Assembly: GCA_030427425.1 (NCBI GenBank)
Contig: JAUICQ010000001.1
Coordinates: 1 to 46,664 of the forward strand
DNA length: 46,664 nucleotides
Direction of reading: 5' to 3'
DNA from: Fimbriimonadia bacterium
GTDB taxonomy: Bacteria > Armatimonadota > Fimbriimonadia > Fimbriimonadales > Fimbriimonadaceae
In this document: positions 18,068 to 27,568 of the stretch, piece by piece
Layout of the letters: each line of letters starts with the position of its first letter
Numbering within the stretch: position 1 is the stretch's first letter
The notes under the pieces: generated by a model
Databases searched by the model: none
What the model was told of the DNA's origin: nothing
What the model saw: the letters and a program-made list of their open reading frames with translations, nothing else
Made by a program: the position numbers and the translations under genes

Positions 18068-20302
18068 ATGATAAGTTTAGAAAATTATAATTGGTTGCAC
18101 AGTGTAATAATTTTAATGGTATTAATGCCTTTCTTAGGGGCATTATTCCAGGCACTGTATGGCAAGCTAACAGAATGTTTACTTGGTGTAAAGAGTGGAC
18201 GATGGTTGTTAGGTTCTCTAGCTTTTACATTTGTAGGTACGTCATTTGGATTAGCATTATTGGTAGTAAAAGATATATTTCTAAAGCATCCTGCAGATGT
18301 TTGTTGTTTTAGATTTACCTATTTCGATTGGATTAATCTTGAAGTATTAAGAGTTCCTGTTGAGATGTTTCTGGACCCTCTCTCTATCACGATGGTATTG
18401 CTGATTACTGGTGTAGGTTCATTAATACATCTCTATTCTACAGCTTATATGTCTGATGATGCAGAATATAGTAGATTCTTCACTTATCTTAATATGTTCA
18501 TTGGATTTATGCTGATCCTAGTTTTATCGAACAATCTCTTATTGTTATTCGTAGGCTGGGAAGGGGTAGGTTTGTGCAGTTATCTCCTGATTGGTTTCTG
18601 GTACAAAAATTTAGAGAATGCTAAAGCAGCGAATAAAGCATTTATAGTTAATCGGATTGGGGATCTTGGGTTGTTGTTGGGTATATTCTCTATAGCATTT
18701 CTGCTACATTCTACTTATGGAATTAATTCTGCTGGTAATGTGATAACACCTCAGATACTAGATCCCAGATGGTTAAGTTATGATATAATTTTCGGATTGT
18801 TGCCAAGTATTTTAACATCGTATCCGGATTATGCTACAGCTATAGCACTGCTGTTATTTGTAGGTGCTATGGGTAAATCGGCTCAGTTTCCTCTGTATGT
18901 ATGGTTGCCAGATGCGATGGCGGGTCCTACTCCTGTATCTGCGTTGATCCATGCTGCTACTATGGTCACCTCCGGTATCTTTTTATTAAACAGAATGCAT
19001 ATGGTATTTGAATTTTCACCATATGCTAGTGCGATTGTATCTGTAGTGGGTGCGATTACTGCTGTTTGGGCTGCTCTCATTGCTTTTGGTCAGACAGATA
19101 TCAAAAAAGTGTTGGCGTATTCTACTGTATCTCAGTTAGGATACATGTTCATGGCTTGTGGAGTGGGAGCATACTGGGTTGGGATGTTCCATGTATTAAC
19201 TCATGCTTTCTTTAAAGCTTTATTGTTCCTTGGTAGTGGTGCCGTAATCTATGCGATGGCTCATGAACAGGATATGAGGAGGTACGGCAACTTATGGAGA
19301 TATCTTCCAGTGACGGGGATATGTATGATGATTGGTACTTTTGCGATTGCTGGTATTCCGTTGCTATCCGGATTCTGGAGTAAGGAAGCTATTTTGCATG
19401 CAGCGTTTGAATCGTCTTATCCTGCTAATTTATTAGGGGTGGATGTCGCGACTTTGGTCGGCTGGACGGGTGTGTTTGTTGCTATACTTACGTCAGCATA
19501 TATGTTTAGAATGCATCTGCTGACTTTTGGGATTCCTTTTGTAAATGGTGCGGAGCGGTGGCGATTGATCCCTGCTCATGATCATCATCATCATCATAGC
19601 GAAAGCGAGGGTGCTGTAGAGAGCGAAAAATACGATTTTTCAGATGATACATTTAACTTTTATCGTAGAGAATTATGCTCGCACGGATGTCATCATTCAG
19701 ATGAACATCATGCCCTAGACAAAAATCATGAACCTAAAGAAGTGCCATACTCTATGCAGGTAGTTCTGGTGATACTTGCTATACTATCCATTTTTGGAGG
19801 ATTTTTCTTACACCAGCATCATTTCTTAGAGCATTTCCTCAGTTCTAGTAGTGCAGTTTCTTGGGTAAAACCTGAGATTCTAGTAGATAGTTATCATGAT
19901 AATCATGGCGTCCTTGAATCATTGCTGTACATATCTATTTTGGCAGTTACAATCGGTATGTCTTATGCACTAATAGTATACAGTAGAGGTTTACCGGAAA
20001 AAGAAGGATACAATGAAGAAAAGTGGAGTAGGTTTAGATTGTTTGCTAAGGACGGATTTATGTTCGATTCATCATTAAGTAGAATTTTTGGTAGAGGTGG
20101 CTATAAACTCTCTGAAGGATTCTGGTACGTATTCGATAACTTCCTGATTGATGGCATAGTAAATATGTTTGGTAAACTCTCCAGTATCTGCGGTGAAATG
20201 ACCCGATTCTTCCAGAATGGTAACATCAGATTCTATATATTTATGATGTCCCTAGCGATTTTAGTTATCATATTTTATATCCTTAAAGGAGGGCTAAACT
20301 AA
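18068..20302 (+). CDS. nuoL: NADH-quinone oxidoreductase subunit L
   Basis: The 744-residue antiporter-like proton-pumping subunit at the distal end of the membrane arm has family segments VEMFLDPLSITMVLLITGVG, FVGWEGVGLCSYLLIGFWY, KAFIVNRIGDLGLLLGI, FPLYVWLPDAMAGPTPVSALIHAATMVTSGIFL and STVSQLGYMFMACG. The lateral helix and its anchor are present at the C-terminus. An insertion from about residue 504 to 555 is strikingly His-rich (HDHHHHH, CSHGCHHSDEHH) and faces a loop between late helices. The start is 8 bp after nuoK, and the 3' end overlaps nuoM by one base. Confidence 0.96.
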   Translation: MISLENYNWLHSVIILMVLMPFLGALFQALYGKLTECLLGVKSGRWLLGSLAFTFVGTSFGLALLVVKDIFLKHPADVCCFRFTYFDWINLEVLRVPVEMFLDPLSITMVLLITGVGSLIHLYSTAYMSDDAEYSRFFTYLNMFIGFMLILVLSNNLLLLFVGWEGVGLCSYLLIGFWYKNLENAKAANKAFIVNRIGDLGLLLGIFSIAFLLHSTYGINSAGNVITPQILDPRWLSYDIIFGLLPSILTSYPDYATAIALLLFVGAMGKSAQFPLYVWLPDAMAGPTPVSALIHAATMVTSGIFLLNRMHMVFEFSPYASAIVSVVGAITAVWAALIAFGQTDIKKVLAYSTVSQLGYMFMACGVGAYWVGMFHVLTHAFFKALLFLGSGAVIYAMAHEQDMRRYGNLWRYLPVTGICMMIGTFAIAGIPLLSGFWSKEAILHAAFESSYPANLLGVDVATLVGWTGVFVAILTSAYMFRMHLLTFGIPFVNGAERWRLIPAHDHHHHHSESEGAVESEKYDFSDDTFNFYRRELCSHGCHHSDEHHALDKNHEPKEVPYSMQVVLVILAILSIFGGFFLHQHHFLEHFLSSSSAVSWVKPEILVDSYHDNHGVLESLLYISILAVTIGMSYALIVYSRGLPEKEGYNEEKWSRFRLFAKDGFMFDSSLSRIFGRGGYKLSEGFWYVFDNFLIDGIVNMFGKLSSICGEMTRFFQNGNIRFYIFMMSLAILVIIFYILKGGLN

Positions 20303-21945
20303 TGAATTCTGTCTGTTTGAATATACCTGGTGCATTAACATATATATCACTTCTTCCATTAGTCGGAATGCTTGTTGTAAGTGCAATCCCTAATATGTAT
20401 TCAAGAGTGCAGAGAGCCTTGGGTATGTTCTTCACGTTATCTACGCTATTAGGACATGTATTATTCTTTAAATGCATAGGGATGTTTTCCGTAGATACTT
20501 ATCATTTTAAGTGGATAGAAAGAGTCACCATGGTATCAGATTTAGGATTCCACTATGTTGTTGGTATAGATGGCCTTAATTTCTGGTTGGTTTTAGCTAC
20601 TAGTCTGTTAAGTTTTATGGCCCTCTTATGTTCGGCATATGAAAAAACTAAAATGAAAACCCTGGTAAACAGCATACTCCTTCTTCAATTAGCTTTAATT
20701 GGTGCATTTATCTCATTAGATTTATTAATGTTCTTTATCTGTTTCGAACTGACCCTAGTGCCGGTATTCTTACTGGTTAGCATGTGGGGAGGCGAAGAGG
20801 GAAGTAGAGCTGCATTAAAGTTCTTCGTGTATACTTTTACGGGTTCCATCTTTATGTTAGCGGGGATAATTGTTTTAGGTTTAATGCATAGGTGTGCAAC
20901 TGGAATATTATCATTTAATTATTTGGATATACAGAGTGTAGTTGCAAATGGAGCTTTATGGAAGACTAATATCCAGCTAGAGAAGTGGATATTCTGGTCT
21001 TTTGCTATTGCGTTCATGGTGAAGAGTCCGATGGTGCCTTTCCATACATGGATGCCTAGATTATACAAGTATTCTCCGGCAGGATCTATGATATTATCTG
21101 CAGTAGTATTAAAATTAGGATCGTACGGATTTTTGAGATTCTGCTTACCGCTATTTCCTGATGTGATAGCGTATCATGTGCCTTGGATGGTAAGTCTGTG
21201 TATAGCCAGTATAGTTTATGGTGGATTTTTAGCCGTTTCTCAGAGAAACATTATGGGAATAATGGCATATTCGTCTATTTCTCATATGGGTTTTGTCTTA
21301 CTGGGCATATTCTCATTATCTTATAATGGAATGGTTGGTGGTACGATACAGCAGTTGAATCATATTATTAGTACAGGTTTAATCATGATGTTGCTTTCAA
21401 TGCTTTTTGCAAGAAAAGATTCGAGAAAATTATCCGAATATGGCGGATTGAAAGCTCAGATGCCGATTTTTGCTGCCTTGTTCTTAATTGCAATGTTATC
21501 TAGTGTTGGTCTGCCGGGTACTAACGGATTTATTGGTGAATTTCTGTCATTACAAGGATTATTTGAAACGGGCGCTGCTTATGCATATGGCTTAGAGCCT
21601 TTCCTTGCAGGAGTGGCTGGATTAGGCTTAATTATAGCAGCCTGTTATTTGCTCCGATTGTTCCAAGGTATATTCTACGGCGATCTATCGAATTTGAAGG
21701 ATAGATATCTTAGAGATATTAAACCGTTCGAATTCTACGCAGCTGGTGTAATGGTGATAATAATCTTTTTAATCGGATTTAATCCATCGATAGTTACAAA
21801 AACTATAGAACCGAGTATTGGTGCAGTTAGAGAGATGGTGATACGTCCGGCAGGTGAACGACCCACATGGAAGCGTTGTGAATGGGAAGAGTGGCATAAG
21901 ATGTGCAATGGTTGTAACAAGAGAGAAGTGCGAGGTGATAACTAA
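20302..21945 (+). CDS. nuoM: NADH-quinone oxidoreductase subunit M
   Basis: The 547-residue antiporter-like membrane subunit shows GIDGLNFWLVLATSLLSFMAL, FFICFELTLVPVFLLVSMWGG, VKSPMVPFHTWMPRLYKYSP, AGSMILSAVVLKLGSYGFLRF and SSISHMGFVLLGIFS. The key Glu in FELTLVP and the Lys in MVKSPMVPFHTW are present. A strong AAAGGAGGG (20285-20293) lies 8 bases before the ATG. The protein extends beyond the usual end with a soluble tail containing a Cys/His cluster (RCEWEEWHKMCNGCNKRE). Confidence 0.96.
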   Translation: MNSVCLNIPGALTYISLLPLVGMLVVSAIPNMYSRVQRALGMFFTLSTLLGHVLFFKCIGMFSVDTYHFKWIERVTMVSDLGFHYVVGIDGLNFWLVLATSLLSFMALLCSAYEKTKMKTLVNSILLLQLALIGAFISLDLLMFFICFELTLVPVFLLVSMWGGEEGSRAALKFFVYTFTGSIFMLAGIIVLGLMHRCATGILSFNYLDIQSVVANGALWKTNIQLEKWIFWSFAIAFMVKSPMVPFHTWMPRLYKYSPAGSMILSAVVLKLGSYGFLRFCLPLFPDVIAYHVPWMVSLCIASIVYGGFLAVSQRNIMGIMAYSSISHMGFVLLGIFSLSYNGMVGGTIQQLNHIISTGLIMMLLSMLFARKDSRKLSEYGGLKAQMPIFAALFLIAMLSSVGLPGTNGFIGEFLSLQGLFETGAAYAYGLEPFLAGVAGLGLIIAACYLLRLFQGIFYGDLSNLKDRYLRDIKPFEFYAAGVMVIIIFLIGFNPSIVTKTIEPSIGAVREMVIRPAGERPTWKRCEWEEWHKMCNGCNKREVRGDN

Positions 21946-23414
21946 TGTGGAATTTTATTCCTGCTGAAATTCACTGGCTACAGGTAATGCCTCATATCGC
22001 TGTGGCATGTACTGGTATTATTGTCTTGATAGTTAGAATGATATGGGGAAATAAGTTGTCTTCTGGCTGGTATGTATGTTTAACTACATTTGGTTTACTA
22101 GAGGCGATAGGTTGGCTTTACTATCTGGTATATGGTGGTATATCTGGCACTACACTCGGCGGAATGATTACTACGAATCGGTTTAATATTTTTACGAATG
22201 GGTTATTGATATTAGTTACGGCCTTAGTAGTACTTTTTAGTGATAGATATTTAAAGCATAAGAAACTAAATTATCCTGAATTTTACTCTCTTATAACTTG
22301 GGCAACTTTTGGCGCTATGCTCATGGTGTCTAGCGTTCATATGTTAGTAGTGTTTTTGGGTTTAGAAGTGTTATCTATTTCACTTTATGTATTGTGTGGG
22401 ATTAATCCGAATGATAGATGTTCAAAAGAGTCCGGATTGAAGTATCTGCTAATGGGTGGATTTGCCAGTGCGATTATTCTTTACGGAATGTCTTTCTTAT
22501 ATGGTGCTACCGGATTTCTAAACATTAACGATATGGAATTAGTCTTAGAGAGCATGTCTAGCATTCCGTTGGTGTTCGATTTAGGTCTGTTCTTGGTATT
22601 AATAGGTCTGCTGTTTAAGTGTGGATTTATCCCTTTCCATTATTGGGTGCCAGACGTATATCAGGGTGCTCCAACTAATGTGACTGCATACATGTCTACG
22701 GTAACAAAAATTGCATCTCTTGCAGTACTCTACCGTATGCTTGATGGTTTTATTCTACTAAAAGATGTCTGGTTAATGCCGCTCTGTATTATAGCTGGAG
22801 TATCCATGCTTTTTGGTAGTTGCTTGGCTGTAGTACAACAAGATGCTAAGAGAGCTTTAAGTTATTCATCTATTGTAAATGCCGGATACCTTCTGGTAGC
22901 TATTCTCAGCTATGTTATCAATATAGACAATATAGATGAAAGTACTATGCTAATCTATTTTGTAGCCTATTCAGCAGCAACAATTAGTGCGTTTACCGTA
23001 CTGGGTTCACTAGTAGAATGGAACAAGGAAAATCTGCCATTTGCACGACTATTTGGCATGCGTTATAAATCTAGGTTAGCCGTTTTCACCCTGCTTATTA
23101 GCATGTTATCATTGATAGGTCTGCCTCCTACTGCTGGATTCTTTGGAAAGCTCTTAATTATGTGTGATGCATTCGACTCTTGTCTTACTACATTAGTAAT
23201 AGTACTAGGGATAAGTTCTATTATCAGTGCATACTATTATCTGAGAATTATACGAAGTGCTTATGCAGAACCCGATTATACGATTAGTACTAACATAGAT
23301 AACAAAGAAGTATATGAGAGTTACTCATTTAAACTAGTATGTTATACTTGTTTAATCATCACTCTTGGTTTACCTCTCTGGTTTAATCTATTAATTAATT
23401 GGACCGGCGTATAG
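21945..23414 (+). CDS. nuoN: NADH-quinone oxidoreductase subunit N
   Basis: The 489-residue antiporter-like subunit closes the operon. Diagnostic segments are FLGLEVLSISLYVLCG, ESGLKYLLMGGFASAIILYGMSFLYG, FKCGFIPFHYWVPDVYQGAPTNVTAYMSTVTKIAS, AVVQQDAKRALSYSSIVNAGYLL and LSLIGLPPTAGFFGKL. GAGGTGA precedes the ATG, which shares one base with the nuoM stop. It ends 3 bp before the stop of the convergent transporter gene, with no terminator between them. Confidence 0.96.
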   Translation: MWNFIPAEIHWLQVMPHIAVACTGIIVLIVRMIWGNKLSSGWYVCLTTFGLLEAIGWLYYLVYGGISGTTLGGMITTNRFNIFTNGLLILVTALVVLFSDRYLKHKKLNYPEFYSLITWATFGAMLMVSSVHMLVVFLGLEVLSISLYVLCGINPNDRCSKESGLKYLLMGGFASAIILYGMSFLYGATGFLNINDMELVLESMSSIPLVFDLGLFLVLIGLLFKCGFIPFHYWVPDVYQGAPTNVTAYMSTVTKIASLAVLYRMLDGFILLKDVWLMPLCIIAGVSMLFGSCLAVVQQDAKRALSYSSIVNAGYLLVAILSYVINIDNIDESTMLIYFVAYSAATISAFTVLGSLVEWNKENLPFARLFGMRYKSRLAVFTLLISMLSLIGLPPTAGFFGKLLIMCDAFDSCLTTLVIVLGISSIISAYYYLRIIRSAYAEPDYTISTNIDNKEVYESYSFKLVCYTCLIITLGLPLWFNLLINWTGV

Positions 23415-23417
23415 TTT

Positions 23418-24605
23418 TTAATGTCTAGCAAGTATCTTCTTCAATAGATATAGGGAAACGGTTAGGGAACAGAACAGGGCTATTCCTGCAATAAGAAAGG
23501 CTTCTTTTTCCATCCTGTATTTAAACAGATATGTACCGATGGATCCGCCTGCCATATTCCCGATTAAGAAGATCATGTGCGAAAGAGAATAAAAAACGGC
23601 GGCATCATTAGAATGGAATACTCTTAGTTCAATGAATCTAATAAAGAAGACGAGAACGGCGTGCAATATTTGGAATAGAATAATACACGCAGCTACAATC
23701 AGTTTCCATTCCATCACAGCAGGAATAATAAAGAGGGTGGCTAACATCAGCATGGATGAGATAATAAATCCCGACCATAGTTTATCCGCATAGTTTCTTC
23801 TAGATAGATACCATTGTATTCCTCCGCAGAGAAGTGCACAGCTTGCTGTAATCAGTAATATATGTGGAATAATTATCCCCGTTCTGCTAAGTAATATATT
23901 TAAGAACGGGCCAACTGTGTTTAAATAGAATCCGGTACATAGTTGATGAGCTATGATAAAGAACAGGATTAACTTATGTTTTTTCATCGTTACTAGATAG
24001 CTATTAAATGTTATGGCGGTATCATTCCTGTTTATCGATAGCTTCTGGTTCCAAATAGGTAATGGTATGAGAATAGAGATGAAGGCTGTTCCATATAGAA
24101 TATACATCATGCTGGAAGAGTTGAAAAGCACACCTGCAATGAGTGCAGCTCCTATCACATTGGAGATGAATTTGGCTACTTGCAGATTTATGGATAGATT
24201 CGCAACACTAATTTTTCTTTCTTTGATATCTGGCAAAGAGAATATCATGCTGCGTATAGCGAGGTTAGTAATACTTATCCCAATTCCTAAGAAGAGTCCG
24301 GCTAGGGAGGTAGTAATTGGGTGACCTGTATATGTTGAGATAATGTTTCCTAATCCTAACAGAATACTACCTGTAGCAATGGTGAATCTGGCACCTTGTT
24401 TAGATAAGTGAACAAGTACGATCGGGGTTAGTATCCCAGATATGGCCATAAAGTTATGCAAGAAAACATAATTTTCTAAGTTGTTGTTTTTTTCAAACAG
24501 AAGAGTAATTATCGAACCAGATAGTGTAATTACTAAGAACAGTATCCCGCTAGATATTCCTATAAATGTACTCTTTTTTTCAGTATCGATGGCTAAATAT
24601 TTCAT
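23418..24605 (-). CDS. MFS-type multi-spanning transporter
   Basis: The 395-residue protein has about twelve hydrophobic helices in two halves, separated by a polar loop near residues 185-205 (LPIWNQKLSINRNDTAITF), as in major facilitator permeases. The conserved loop-2/3 motif is poorly preserved (LSKQGARFTIATGSILLGLG). There is no substrate-specific motif that I recognise, so nutrient uptake or export are both possible. It is transcribed toward the nuo operon and convergent with it. The minus-strand leader has TTGAAA and TATTAA spaced like a promoter and no strong Shine-Dalgarno site. Confidence 0.75.
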   Translation of the reverse strand: MKYLAIDTEKKSTFIGISSGILFLVITLSGSIITLLFEKNNNLENYVFLHNFMAISGILTPIVLVHLSKQGARFTIATGSILLGLGNIISTYTGHPITTSLAGLFLGIGISITNLAIRSMIFSLPDIKERKISVANLSINLQVAKFISNVIGAALIAGVLFNSSSMMYILYGTAFISILIPLPIWNQKLSINRNDTAITFNSYLVTMKKHKLILFFIIAHQLCTGFYLNTVGPFLNILLSRTGIIIPHILLITASCALLCGGIQWYLSRRNYADKLWSGFIISSMLMLATLFIIPAVMEWKLIVAACIILFQILHAVLVFFIRFIELRVFHSNDAAVFYSLSHMIFLIGNMAGGSIGTYLFKYRMEKEAFLIAGIALFCSLTVSLYLLKKILARH

Positions 24606-24818
24606 GACAATTCATAAACAATCCCTTAAGTATTTAATAATTTATGTTAATAGTATTTCAATTAGATGTTACATGATAATGAGTGATATTTTCCAGTTTA
24701 AGTATCATAGGGACTATTGTTATTTTAAATAAAATTAAATATATGTAATAAATCTAGATAATATTATAAATTTCAGAATCCGATTGTTGTTGAAAAACAG
24801 TTGGTAAACACGGAGAAT

Positions 24819-24832
24819 ATTAAGATCTTAAT
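24819..24832. promoter_or_regulatory. 14-bp perfect palindrome upstream of the TPR gene
   Basis: ATTAAGATCTTAAT lies 39 bp before the TPR gene start in a 265-bp intergenic region that also holds the divergent transporter promoter. It could be an operator, but there is no second copy in the window, and AT-rich palindromes of this length are not rare. Confidence 0.25.
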
Positions 24833-24853
24833 TTAATTGGAGCTGGAGAATAA

Positions 24854-24874
24854 ATGGTACACTTTCTTGTATGA
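24854..24874 (+). CDS. Possible six-codon leader ORF coupled to the TPR gene
   Basis: ATG at 24854 is five bases after GGAG (24845-24848) and reads MVHFLV before TGA at 24872-24874, which overlaps the TPR gene start as ATGA. The TPR gene ATG itself has no closer Shine-Dalgarno site. This could be a leader peptide coupling translation, or simply chance. Confidence 0.3.
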   Translation: MVHFLV

Positions 24875-26712
24875 ATGTACTGATTTTACCGTTTAATGCA
24901 GCAAAAAATACGAATCATGTTTATGCGAGACAATTTTCGCAGTACTTTGCAAATGTTATTAGTGAGTTTTCAGGATATGAATTTGGATACATAAGCTATC
25001 TTAAGCCACAAGATGAGAATTCTCCAATACAAGTACAATTTAATCCTATTGAAGAGTTAAATTTAAAAGAAGATATTGATAAACTAGGCTATGAATACAA
25101 AGCAGATGTAATTATTGACGGATTACTTTCTGAAGAGAATAATGAAAACTTCCATTTCCAGATAAGATTTAACAGAAGTAACGGTACTTCAGATTTACTT
25201 GAGTATTCTGCTACTAAAGACACCCTGTTTACATCCTTGATAGATATTCTAAAAGGATATTGTACACAACTAGGATTAGGTTTGCCAGATGAACTTGATA
25301 ATATAAAAAACTTTTTTAATACCGAGAGTGCAGAAGCCTTTTTGCAGTTTATTCAAGGTACAGATGGCATCAGTTATCTGCAGAGATCTCAGGGTAATGT
25401 TGATGAAAGCTTTAAAATTGAAGATTCTTTCAACCATTTGGCGGAAGCATGTACGTTAGATAATGAGTTTGATGTAGCCTATCGTGCTGCACTTAAATTA
25501 GTGCAAGATGGAATAGGATTCAATGTTGCGGATCCTACTGTTGCTGAGAATTTGTGCAAGAAGCTAGTAGAGCTTAGGCCAAATAATGCTGAAGGGAACA
25601 TCATGCTAGGTAGATTCTACTACTTAACAGGCAATCCGGATAAATGTTTATCTGCTTTTGAAGCTGCCGTAGAGTGCGACAAGGATAATCCTGAGGTTTA
25701 CATCAGATTAGGAGAAGCACAAGCTTTTACTGGGATGATTAATAATGCTGAGAAAAATTTTGAAAAAGCATTTGAACTAGAAGATAATGACAAGCCTTCT
25801 GCAGATTATTTAGCAGAGCTGTATAATGCTTCAGGAAGAAATCATGAAGTGCCAGGGCTCTGGAAGAAACTTGTAGATCTAGATAATAACAATGTAAGAG
25901 CTCACATTAAGTATGGTGTAGCCCTCTATAGAAATGACAAGAAAGAAGATGCTGTAAAGGTATTTGAAAACGTTATCCAGAATGTAGAAAATAGTAATGC
26001 TGCAAAGAAGATTTACGCCAAACTTCTCATGGAAGAGAAGAATTTTGATAAGGCAATGGATCTTTTTGAAGATTACATTGATAATGAGCCTACAGATGCC
26101 GATGCGCTAATATCTTATGCATTTACCCTTCAGAATGCAGGAAGAGAATTTGAAGTGCCTCCAGTTCTACAGAATATACTTAAACTAGATATCGATGCCG
26201 ATACTAGAGCTCATATAAATGCTTGGAACATAGAGATGTTGCAACCCAAAAGGTTAGAGTCTTATACAGAAGCATTAGCTAAAATGGAATCTGGAAACAT
26301 GGAAGCCGCCCTACAATTGTTAAGGCCGCTGAAAAACTGGCTTCCCGATTATTGGAAAGTATGGGCACTATTAACAAACTGTTTAATTAGTTCCAAAAAT
26401 TTTGATGAAGCAGAACAGACTGTTTATAAATTATTAGAGATGTATCCAGGTTATGTGGAAGGATATGCTAATTTAACGGATATCTATATCGCTAAGAATA
26501 AGGCTGATGAAGCATTCAAAATTCTTATTTCACAATCTAGCAAATTCCAGGATTCTATCCCATTTGCTATTACAACGGTGAAGGCTGCCAATGCATCAGG
26601 TAGAAAAGATGTAGCAGAGAACTTATCGAAGTCGTTGTTAGAAGCTACTAATAATAATGAGAATATTAAGAAGGCCTTGGACGAAGTGATGAGTCCGCTT
26701 ATTATTCTCTAA
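24871..26712 (+). CDS. Tetratricopeptide-repeat protein
   Basis: The 613-residue soluble protein has no signal peptide. The N-terminal domain (MNVLILPFNAAKN to about residue 160) resembles the alpha/beta domains with an LPF motif that precede TPR arrays in regulatory proteins. Residues from about 190 to 600 hold many 34-residue TPR-like helix pairs, for example NAEGNIMLGRFYYLTGNPDK, NPEVYIRLGEAQAFTGMINN, VRAHIKYGVALYRNDKKEDA and YVEGYANLTDIYIAKNKADE. TPR arrays bind partner proteins; the partner here is unknown. Cytoplasmic location is inferred from the lack of export signals. A good terminator follows at 26743-26782. Confidence 0.85.
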   Translation: MNVLILPFNAAKNTNHVYARQFSQYFANVISEFSGYEFGYISYLKPQDENSPIQVQFNPIEELNLKEDIDKLGYEYKADVIIDGLLSEENNENFHFQIRFNRSNGTSDLLEYSATKDTLFTSLIDILKGYCTQLGLGLPDELDNIKNFFNTESAEAFLQFIQGTDGISYLQRSQGNVDESFKIEDSFNHLAEACTLDNEFDVAYRAALKLVQDGIGFNVADPTVAENLCKKLVELRPNNAEGNIMLGRFYYLTGNPDKCLSAFEAAVECDKDNPEVYIRLGEAQAFTGMINNAEKNFEKAFELEDNDKPSADYLAELYNASGRNHEVPGLWKKLVDLDNNNVRAHIKYGVALYRNDKKEDAVKVFENVIQNVENSNAAKKIYAKLLMEEKNFDKAMDLFEDYIDNEPTDADALISYAFTLQNAGREFEVPPVLQNILKLDIDADTRAHINAWNIEMLQPKRLESYTEALAKMESGNMEAALQLLRPLKNWLPDYWKVWALLTNCLISSKNFDEAEQTVYKLLEMYPGYVEGYANLTDIYIAKNKADEAFKILISQSSKFQDSIPFAITTVKAANASGRKDVAENLSKSLLEATNNNENIKKALDEVMSPLIIL

Positions 26713-26742
26713 ACGACTGATGAATTGATTTTTACTATCTAT

Positions 26743-26782
26743 GAGGGCTATATGTTATAGGTATATGGTCCTCTATTTTTTA
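26743..26782 (+). terminator. Rho-independent terminator of the TPR gene
   Basis: GAGGGCTATAT (26743-26753) pairs with ATATGGTCCTC (26763-26773), with two G-U pairs and a 9-base loop. It is followed by a T-rich tail (TATTTTTTAT). It lies 31 bases after the stop. Confidence 0.85.
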
Positions 26783-26829
26783 TTTATGGATATAACCGTT
26801 TAGTTTAAAATGTTTTTTCTTATATTGTT

Positions 26830-27546
26830 ATGAAATTATTTCAGTTTAAATACAGATCTGTTCTTAGTGTACTTCCTGCTTCTATAATTTTTATCGGATG
26901 TTCAAATCCTTCAACATCAGGGAAGGCCAATCCTATTAAGATAAATAGATGCGATGAAGAGAATAAAGAAGTAGATCTAAAAAAAGTAGATCCGGAAGAT
27001 TGTTTATGGTTGAACGATATTAGTTTTGATATATTTGAAGAAAAAGATCCTGAAGAAGATCAATCTGGAGAAGAAGAGTCTGGTAGTGCATCCTCTGTAG
27101 AAATAGATAGATGGGATGAGAGTAGTGTATCCTCTATAGAAATAGGGAGATGGGATGATGGCGGTGATGATAATCATTTAGGAGAATTTAGTCCTGAAGA
27201 GGAGACTGTCATCGCTATTCCGGTGCCGAACATTGAAGAGGAATCAGTGGATAGTATACTTGCAGAATTCGATAATATAGAACCGCTTGCTAATGGTGAA
27301 GGTGGAGAAATAGAGATAGAGTTTGATAATCACTTTACAGATGTTAATCTAGATAATAACGTAGAGGTGGTTATTGGCTATTCAGGAGATGATGAGAGTG
27401 ATGAAGTTGCCTCTGATGCAAATGAAATATCCATTGTAGAAAATAGGGAGATAGCTACCCAAACAAGTAATAAAACGAGTAATAACACAAATCCATTTCG
27501 AAAAATACTAGAGAAGCTATCTTGTCTTGGAAAAGCGGATGATTAA
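26830..27546 (+). CDS. Acidic lipoprotein of unknown function
   Basis: The 238-residue protein has a lipoprotein-type signal (SVLPASIIFIGC|SNPS), with the lipid-bearing Cys near residue 24. The mature part is very acidic, rich in Asp and Glu, and low in complexity. It includes two imperfect copies of SSVEIDRWDE / SSIEIGRWDD. No domain is recognised. It lies between the TPR gene terminator and the shared terminator with glyA, so it is probably monocistronic. There is no Shine-Dalgarno site before the ATG, and a TATATT box ends only three bases upstream. Anchoring to a membrane is likely; its role is unknown. Confidence 0.75.
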   Translation: MKLFQFKYRSVLSVLPASIIFIGCSNPSTSGKANPIKINRCDEENKEVDLKKVDPEDCLWLNDISFDIFEEKDPEEDQSGEEESGSASSVEIDRWDESSVSSIEIGRWDDGGDDNHLGEFSPEEETVIAIPVPNIEEESVDSILAEFDNIEPLANGEGGEIEIEFDNHFTDVNLDNNVEVVIGYSGDDESDEVASDANEISIVENREIATQTSNKTSNNTNPFRKILEKLSCLGKADD

Positions 27547-27568
27547 TCCTCCAATTGTTTGGAGGATT
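27545..27568. terminator. Bidirectional hairpin between the lipoprotein gene and glyA
   Basis: Perfect 10-base arms AATCCTCCAA (27545-27554) and TTGGAGGATT (27559-27568) with the four-base loop TTGT lie exactly between two convergent stop codons. They could end transcription in both directions. Confidence 0.8.
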
